Positions 59,062 through 64,000 of a stretch of DNA of 64,000 bases are shown one piece after another. Below the pieces are notes generated by a model. The model worked only from the letters and a program-made list of their open reading frames with translations, made no database searches and had not been told where the DNA came from. Source of the stretch: Dulcicalothrix desertica PCC 7102 (GTDB lineage: Bacteria > Cyanobacteriota > Cyanobacteriia > Cyanobacteriales > Nostocaceae); NCBI RefSeq assembly GCF_003991905.1, contig NZ_RSCL01000001.1:744654-808653 (forward strand), read 5' to 3'. The translations under genes and the position numbers were made by a program. The stretch's first letter is position 1. Every line of letters begins with the position of its first letter.

Positions 59062-59152
59062 CAATACTGCTCGGTTAAGGGGATAACGTAGGCTGAAACC
59101 CTTATAATATTGTTGTTTATGATGCCGAAAAAAGCTTAACCGAGCAGTATTG
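59062..59152. mobile_element. 91-bp MITE-like element with perfect 18-bp inverted ends
   Basis: CAATACTGCTCGGTTAAG at the left and CTTAACCGAGCAGTATTG at the right are exact inverse complements, with about 55 bp of AT-rich filler between. No target duplication is obvious. The right end lies 9 bp before the stop codon of the ABC exporter. Probably mobilised by an IS elsewhere in the genome (inference). Confidence 0.7.
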
Positions 59153-59161
59153 CCATTACTC

Positions 59162-61000
59162 CTACTTATAGCTGCTAGCTTGACGAGTAAACATCAAATG
59201 ATACTGTCCCTCTAATCTCATTAATTCATCATGAGTTCCCATCTCAATAATTTGACCGTGTTCTAAAACAACTATTCGGTCGGCGAGTTTTGCTAAAGCA
59301 AGACGATGGCTAACTATTACCGCAATTCTCCCTTTCGCTAAAGTGCGGAAAATTTCGTAAATTTCATTTTCCGTTTTTGGGTCTAAGTTCGCTGTTGGTT
59401 CATCAAGTATAACTAATTCAGCGTGAGATAATCGCAGCAAAGCACGAGCAATAGATAAGCGTTGCCATTGTCCCCCTGATAAGTCAACCCCACCTTCAAG
59501 TTGTTTACCTAAAAGAGTTTCTAGACCATTTTCTAATTTATCAATTACCTTCGTCATCCCTGTTTCAGCTATAGCTTCGGTGATAGCAGCATGATTTTGT
59601 ATATCTGGAAGATAGCCAAAGCCAATATTTTCTCGAACAGTGGTAGGAAAGCGAGCATAATCTTGCATGACAACGGCGATGCGTTTGCGTAGTTCTTCGA
59701 TGCTAAAGTCTCTTAAATCCTGATTATTCCAAATAATGTTACCTGCGCTGGGGTCGTATAAACGACATAATAATTTCGCTAAAGTTGTCTTTCCGGTGCC
59801 GTTTTCACCCACCAGCACTATCATCTCGTTTGGTTTAATCGTCAAATTAATGTCGCGTAAAATTTGGCGTTCGCTATTTGGGTAGCTGAAAGATAAGTTT
59901 TGAATTTGAATTCCTTCCGAGAGAAGTGGAGAATGGGGAATAGGGGTTAGAAAATTTTTTGTTTGTGGAGATAATCTTGGTTTTAACTCTAAAAGTTGGA
60001 AAATGGGGGTAGTGGCTAGAGAAACATCATATAATTCTCCACCACCAAAAATAAGGAACATTAAACTACGCTGTACTTGTAAAATTACGCCGCTATATAA
60101 AGCCAAATCTCCAAGAGTATTTTTTTTAGCTAATACTCCAAAAACTATATATACATAAGGTAAAGCGATACCCAAACCACTAAGTAATGACCAAGCAAAA
60201 ATTTCTTGACTTCCACGACGGCGAATTTTTTCCATTCCTTTAAACATAGTTTGAAAAAGCCCTTTCCACCGCTCTAACAGTAAGCTTTGGAGATGAAATA
60301 AACGCAACTCTTTAGCGTAAGCCTCCCCACTTAGCATCATCTTGTATAAATTCATTTCACGCGCGATAGGAGCTTGGGTTTCTTCGGCTCTCCAACTGAG
60401 TTTGCGATATTTCATATCTACATACAGAGCAGGAGTTGCACAGCTAAATAAAATAAACGGCACCCACCAAGCAAGGGAAGCAGAAAGCAATACAGCAGGA
60501 ACAAAAATAAAAAAGCCCTGTAATGTCTGAACTAGTCGAAAAGAAAGCTCTTTAAGTCGCAGAACACCTTTTTCTGTTAACTGAACTATGTTGAGTAAAT
60601 CAGGTGATTCAAATAAAGCAATGTCCTGAAAATTGGCAATTTTATCTAGTACTTTCAGTTCAACAAAACCCTGAACTCTATCTGCCAAAGTGGCGAAGAA
60701 AAAACTCGTAATAGTTCCCACAGAATCAGCAAATAAATTCAGCAGTAGTAAAATTGCTATGCTATAAAGTAAAGAATAGTGAGAAGTAACTAGATCGACG
60801 GGATTTTCTACTGTCTGTGTGCTGAGAATCTTAGTAATATCATCAATGATCAACTTGTTCAACCAAACAACAATACTTGGTATTGCTCCTGCAAATAAGG
60901 TCAAAATTGTCACATAACGTAGCTCCCGTGGAGCAGCTTGCATCACCACAACTACACTGCGGTGAAGCGCTTGGAAGGTTGTTGATTGTATGACTTTCAT
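59162..61000 (-). CDS. ABC transporter, fused permease and ATPase
   Basis: 612 residues. Six membrane helices lie in the first 330 residues (for example YVTILTLFAGAIPSIVVWL). The ATPase has Walker A LVGENGTGKTTLAKLL (near residue 398), the signature VDLSGGQWQRLSIARALL, Walker B AELVILDEPTANLD and the H-loop IVSHRLA. There is no N-terminal C39 peptidase, so it does not cut double-glycine leaders itself. Half-size exporters of this type move peptides or lipids; the substrate is unknown. It could serve the neighbouring export set at 61.5-64 kb or be independent. Confidence 0.92.
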   Translation of the reverse strand: MKVIQSTTFQALHRSVVVVMQAAPRELRYVTILTLFAGAIPSIVVWLNKLIIDDITKILSTQTVENPVDLVTSHYSLLYSIAILLLLNLFADSVGTITSFFFATLADRVQGFVELKVLDKIANFQDIALFESPDLLNIVQLTEKGVLRLKELSFRLVQTLQGFFIFVPAVLLSASLAWWVPFILFSCATPALYVDMKYRKLSWRAEETQAPIAREMNLYKMMLSGEAYAKELRLFHLQSLLLERWKGLFQTMFKGMEKIRRRGSQEIFAWSLLSGLGIALPYVYIVFGVLAKKNTLGDLALYSGVILQVQRSLMFLIFGGGELYDVSLATTPIFQLLELKPRLSPQTKNFLTPIPHSPLLSEGIQIQNLSFSYPNSERQILRDINLTIKPNEMIVLVGENGTGKTTLAKLLCRLYDPSAGNIIWNNQDLRDFSIEELRKRIAVVMQDYARFPTTVRENIGFGYLPDIQNHAAITEAIAETGMTKVIDKLENGLETLLGKQLEGGVDLSGGQWQRLSIARALLRLSHAELVILDEPTANLDPKTENEIYEIFRTLAKGRIAVIVSHRLALAKLADRIVVLEHGQIIEMGTHDELMRLEGQYHLMFTRQASSYK

Positions 61001-61497
61001 ATTACGTATTTTTTCGTAGAGAATAAAAGCACAAACGCACCATTAGCTTATGTGAAGGCACAAAAGCAACATGCCTAATATGGACAATTATTTGTTGAAG
61101 TAGCCAATTACTCAGATTTATTTACCTTGGGAATTATTCACCTGCTCAATTACGAAGACGGAAAAATTTTAGCCTTCACACTGTAACATAATATTTCAAT
61201 ATGTTACATCTAACTTATGGTAGTAGACAGATACAGCAATTTTCTGAGATGATTTAAATAATAGAACAGGTAAGCACTGTTAAAAAAAGTCTAAAAATAT
61301 ACATAAACCCCTCTCCAAACCTGCCAGCGATTCAAGGGTCAGAAGCTAGATGTGCGACAGCACGTCCAATATAACGGGGTATTTCGGCAATTTGATAGGC
61401 ATGACATTAGTCACGTTATTTTTTTGTTGAAACGTGGCTAAAGTCATGCTTTGCCTTTTAGAATGGAAGCAGACTAATACTACGGAAGCTTCCCATT
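61001..61497. other. Intergenic stretch with a large imperfect palindrome
   Basis: 497 bp without a convincing gene. At 61397-61456 AGGCATGACATTAGTCACGTT and AACGTGGCTAAAGTCATGCTTTGCCT pair imperfectly around a T-rich loop, 42 bp beyond the PPIase stop codon. It could end the leftward export operon, although its T-run lies in the loop. Confidence 0.5.
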
Positions 61498-62226
61498 TTA
61501 ACGGTAGGATTCAAATTCCTCAATTCTTTGTTTTAACCAATTATCAAATAACTCAAAGAGAATTTTTGCATATAGTGTTTCATCTAATTGCGGTGTAATT
61601 ATTTCTTCAACAAAAATTAAATGTACACCTTCTGAAGTTATAACTGGCTTAATAATTTGCGGTGGAGTGGCGCCGAATACAGCAGCAGAAATTTCTGGTT
61701 TTAAATCGTTGCGACTTTGTATACCTTTGTATCCACCATAGCGACGAGCTTCTGTATCTTGAATATATTGGTGAGCAATTTCAGGAAAACTTATATCTTC
61801 TTCGCTGACAGCATAAAAAAGTTCCATCGCTAAATCTTTATCATCAAGTATGACTTCATACATAACGACTTGTGTGTAATCAAACTGATGTTCGATAAAA
61901 AATTGTTGAACCTGGTCTGCGAATAAATGTTCTGTTAATTTTGATGTCAGAACATTGTGATAAACTAATTCCTCAAACTCATCTAAAGATAGATGATTTT
62001 TTTCTAACCATAGCCAAGTTTTATCAGCGCTAGAAAGATTATTGATTAGGCGCAAGTTATCTGCTGCTTTTTGTAATTCCTCTGCTTCTATTTTAATACC
62101 TGCTTCTTGTGCTGCATGTGTAATAATCTTGCGAGTGATTATTTCCTCGACAATAATGCTCACTTGACAAGATAACTTCATTTGATAAAGTAACTCATCA
62201 TTAGATATATTAAGAGATTCCAACAT
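61498..62226 (-). CDS. Peptidyl-prolyl isomerase (parvulin/SurA-like) of a peptide-export operon
   Basis: 242 residues, no signal peptide. A SurA-like helical N-domain (about 1-110, CQVSIIVEEIITRKIITHAAQEAGI) is followed by a parvulin domain with the phrases ELFYAVSEEDISFPEIAHQY, GGYKGIQSRNDLKPEISAAVFGATPPQIIKPV and GVHLIFVEEI. Such proteins are regularly encoded next to HlyD and C39-ABC genes in cyanobacterial bacteriocin clusters (family knowledge) and presumably help the precursor fold or stay unfolded before export. AGGAG lies 7-10 nt before the ATG. Confidence 0.85.
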   Translation of the reverse strand: MLESLNISNDELLYQMKLSCQVSIIVEEIITRKIITHAAQEAGIKIEAEELQKAADNLRLINNLSSADKTWLWLEKNHLSLDEFEELVYHNVLTSKLTEHLFADQVQQFFIEHQFDYTQVVMYEVILDDKDLAMELFYAVSEEDISFPEIAHQYIQDTEARRYGGYKGIQSRNDLKPEISAAVFGATPPQIIKPVITSEGVHLIFVEEIITPQLDETLYAKILFELFDNWLKQRIEEFESYR

Positions 62227-62304
62227 GATACAACTCCTATAAAATAAAATCGTAGGTTGGGTGGAGGCTTTGCGGAACCCAACATAAAGAAATCCAACAT
62301 TAAA

Positions 62305-63636
62305 TTAAAGCTTTAATCCATCTTTTTGCAGCTTTTTAAATGGGTCTAGCAGAAAATCAATTATGCGTCGCTGTCTGACAATTACTTCAGCAGTTGCTGT
62401 TTGACCTGGTGTTAAATAAACACGTTTATTTTGGTTTTGAATATAAGTTTGTTTCAGCGTAATTTCTAATTCATAATTTTCTTGCTTTCCTTGAGGGGCT
62501 TCTACAATTTTCGAGTCCGGTGAAATCCAGCTTAAATTACCTTCTAGTACTCCATATTCTTGAAATGGATAGGCATCAAATTTTAGTTTGACTGGCATTC
62601 CTATACGCAAAAAGCCACTTTCAGTACTGGGCATTTCGGCTCTAAATATAATTGGTACTCCTTTTGGCGCCACTTGAGCAACTGTTTGTCCTGGTTGTAG
62701 AACTGCTCCAGCATGGTTTACACTTAATTGAAAAATCGTGCCATCAGTAGGAGCGAATAGTGTTCGCTGCTGCATTTGCACTTGTAAGGAGAAAATTTGT
62801 TTTTTCGTTTGAGCAATTTCTGATTGCACATCTACATGCTGAGATTGTAGTTCTTTAAACTGTTTTTGAGTTTCTAAAATTGCTAGTTCACCTGTACGAT
62901 TATTGCGTTGATTAGTGCTTTTTTGTTTGCCAATTTCGGTAGTCGCTTGTTCGATATCTGACAGAGCTTGCTCGCTTAATCGTTTGCGTTCTAACATAAC
63001 ACCTTGTACTTCTTCTAATTTACTCTTGGAAATGGCGCCTTGTTTCCACAAAAATTTATGACGCTTAACATCGTTTTCTGCGACAGATAGACGCCCTTTT
63101 TCAAGGATGTGTACTTTTTTACTAGAGTTGACTCGTTGTTGAATTTGGTTAAGTTGAGCGAGTTGCTCAGAATCTTGAGCTTGATTTTGTAGTTGCTGAG
63201 TACGACTCGACGCTTGCAATTGGTTTTTTAGTAATTCAATTTGATTAATACGATTATGCAAACCCTCAAGCTTTGCCTGAGCTTGTTGTAGTTCAGCGCG
63301 CGCTAATTCTGAGTCTAGTTTGAGTAAAATTTGCCCTTTGGTTACAATTTGACCTTCTTTAATATTAATAGCTGTAACCGTTCCAGATACTGGTGCATCT
63401 AATTTCAAAACTTTACCTTGAGGCTCAAGTCTTCCTCTTGCACTACCTGTCTCGTCAACTTTAGATAGCATTGCCCAAGGTAAAACTGTTGCTGCAAATA
63501 CTATAAGAAAATAAACCAGTCCGCGCGTCCAAACAAGCGGTAAAGCATCAATTATTTCCTTGGTGACAGTAGACCATTCATCAATTACAGATTTAGAAGG
63601 TTTTACTTGACGATTTTGATTTAGGGGTTCTTGCAT
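62305..63636 (-). CDS. HlyD-family secretion adaptor
   Basis: 443 residues. A short cytoplasmic N-terminus is followed by one membrane helix (GLVYFLIVFAATVLPWAML, about 40-58), a split lipoyl-like domain (LDAPVSGTVTAINIKEGQIVTKGQILLKL and LFAPTDGTIFQLSVNHAGAVLQPGQTVAQVAP), a long coiled-coil hairpin of about 190 residues between the halves, and a beta-barrel with an arginine-rich end (VIVRQRRIIDFLLDPF). It bridges an inner-membrane ABC exporter to the outer membrane. Six bases separate it from the ABC gene upstream, so they are co-transcribed. Confidence 0.93.
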   Translation of the reverse strand: MQEPLNQNRQVKPSKSVIDEWSTVTKEIIDALPLVWTRGLVYFLIVFAATVLPWAMLSKVDETGSARGRLEPQGKVLKLDAPVSGTVTAINIKEGQIVTKGQILLKLDSELARAELQQAQAKLEGLHNRINQIELLKNQLQASSRTQQLQNQAQDSEQLAQLNQIQQRVNSSKKVHILEKGRLSVAENDVKRHKFLWKQGAISKSKLEEVQGVMLERKRLSEQALSDIEQATTEIGKQKSTNQRNNRTGELAILETQKQFKELQSQHVDVQSEIAQTKKQIFSLQVQMQQRTLFAPTDGTIFQLSVNHAGAVLQPGQTVAQVAPKGVPIIFRAEMPSTESGFLRIGMPVKLKFDAYPFQEYGVLEGNLSWISPDSKIVEAPQGKQENYELEITLKQTYIQNQNKRVYLTPGQTATAEVIVRQRRIIDFLLDPFKKLQKDGLKL

Positions 63637-63642
63637 GATAGA

Positions 63643-64000
63643 TTAATTTGGAACTTGTTGTTGGTTGAGGTAGAAGTACAGACCACGTTTAGCCATTAAT
63701 TGATTGTGATTTCCGCTTTCAACTAGTAAGCCTTTGTCTAGTACTAAAATTAGGTCAGCGTTGCGTACTGTTGAGAGACGATGGGCAATTATTAGGGTTG
63801 TTCTTCCTTTAAGGATTTTGCTGAGGTTATTTTGAATTATTCGTTCTGACTCTGTGTCAAGACTGCTTGTCGCTTCGTCTAAAACCAATAATTGGGGATT
63901 TCCTAATAATGCACGCGCGATGGCAATACGCTGTCTTTGTCCACCAGAAAGCATTCCACCACCTTCACCAATTTGAGTTTCGTAACCCATTGGTAGTGAG
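63643..64000 (-). CDS. ABC transporter C-terminal part, probably peptidase-containing peptide exporter (5' part outside window)
   Basis: Visible are the last 119 residues: [29 protein letters not shown] (ABC signature LSGGQ), [16 protein letters not shown] (Walker B), [16 protein letters not shown] (H-loop) and the C-terminal tail. Walker A and the membrane domain lie to the right of the window. The following HlyD and PPIase genes suggest a C39-peptidase exporter that trims double-glycine leaders, but that domain is not in view. Confidence 0.88.
   Translation of the reverse strand, partial: SLPMGYETQIGEGGGMLSGGQRQRIAIARALLGNPQLLVLDEATSSLDTESERIIQNNLSKILKGRTTLIIAHRLSTVRNADLILVLDKGLLVESGNHNQLMAKRGLYFYLNQQQVPN

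Overview
This window looks like an accessory region of a filamentous, probably heterocystous (Nostocales-type) cyanobacterium. That is inferred from gene content: a cyanobacterial PknB kinase-AAA fusion, a CTB-type bacteriocin precursor, a PEP-CTERM protein of the TIGR02921 type, a DevRST-like CRISPR system, and many short palindromic repeats of the kind common in cyanobacteria. The DNA is AT-rich, yet the palindrome GGCGCC occurs about a hundred times by eye, like a HIP-type highly iterated palindrome. No rRNA or tRNA gene was seen.

Layout. 1-10,100: the N-terminal part of a multidomain Ser/Thr kinase (minus), a large two-partner-secretion haemagglutinin-like protein, a decayed two-gene module ending in a truncated HNH nuclease, and a PEP-CTERM membrane protein. 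10,100-19,100: a truncated cytosine methyltransferase, a GH65 phosphorylase/hydrolase, a phosphodiester-glycosidase gene broken by a 164-bp MITE, small unknown proteins, an APH-like kinase and a DUF262-HNH protein that may act in defence. 19,100-28,450: TetR regulator, toxin-antitoxin module flanked by a duplicated cytochrome P450 tail, P450, EVE-domain protein, two look-alike small-RNA loci, an orphan antitoxin, a CTB bacteriocin precursor, an alpha/beta hydrolase, a secreted repeat protein and a membrane protein.

28,498-42,475 is the centrepiece: a complete type I-B CRISPR-Cas locus of the Myxococcus Dev (MYXAN) kind, entirely on the minus strand. The order in transcription is leader 3, array 3, cas6, cas3, cas8, cas7, cas5, leader 2, array 2, cas4-cas1 fusion, cas2, leader 1, array 1. 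The three arrays have 16, 26 and 16 repeats. Each has its own repeat variant and a related leader of about 250 bp that carries three copies of an AGGTGCTTGCAA-like motif. Array 3 switches repeat type halfway.

42,600-57,500: an RND efflux pump, a frameshifted methyltransferase, then a cluster that looks imported: rifamycin phosphotransferase, azoreductase, an amine-oxidase-like flavoprotein split by an amber codon, an AraC regulator, gene remnants, and a divergent MFS exporter/macrolide phosphotransferase pair. 57,800-64,000: a kinase-like protein, an ABC exporter and a peptide-export set (PPIase, HlyD-type adaptor, ABC transporter running off the window) that could export bacteriocin-type peptides such as the one encoded at 24 kb.

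Many genes are truncated or broken and small palindromic repeats often sit at the break points, so this is an actively rearranging region. All family names are from reading motifs; no database search was possible.
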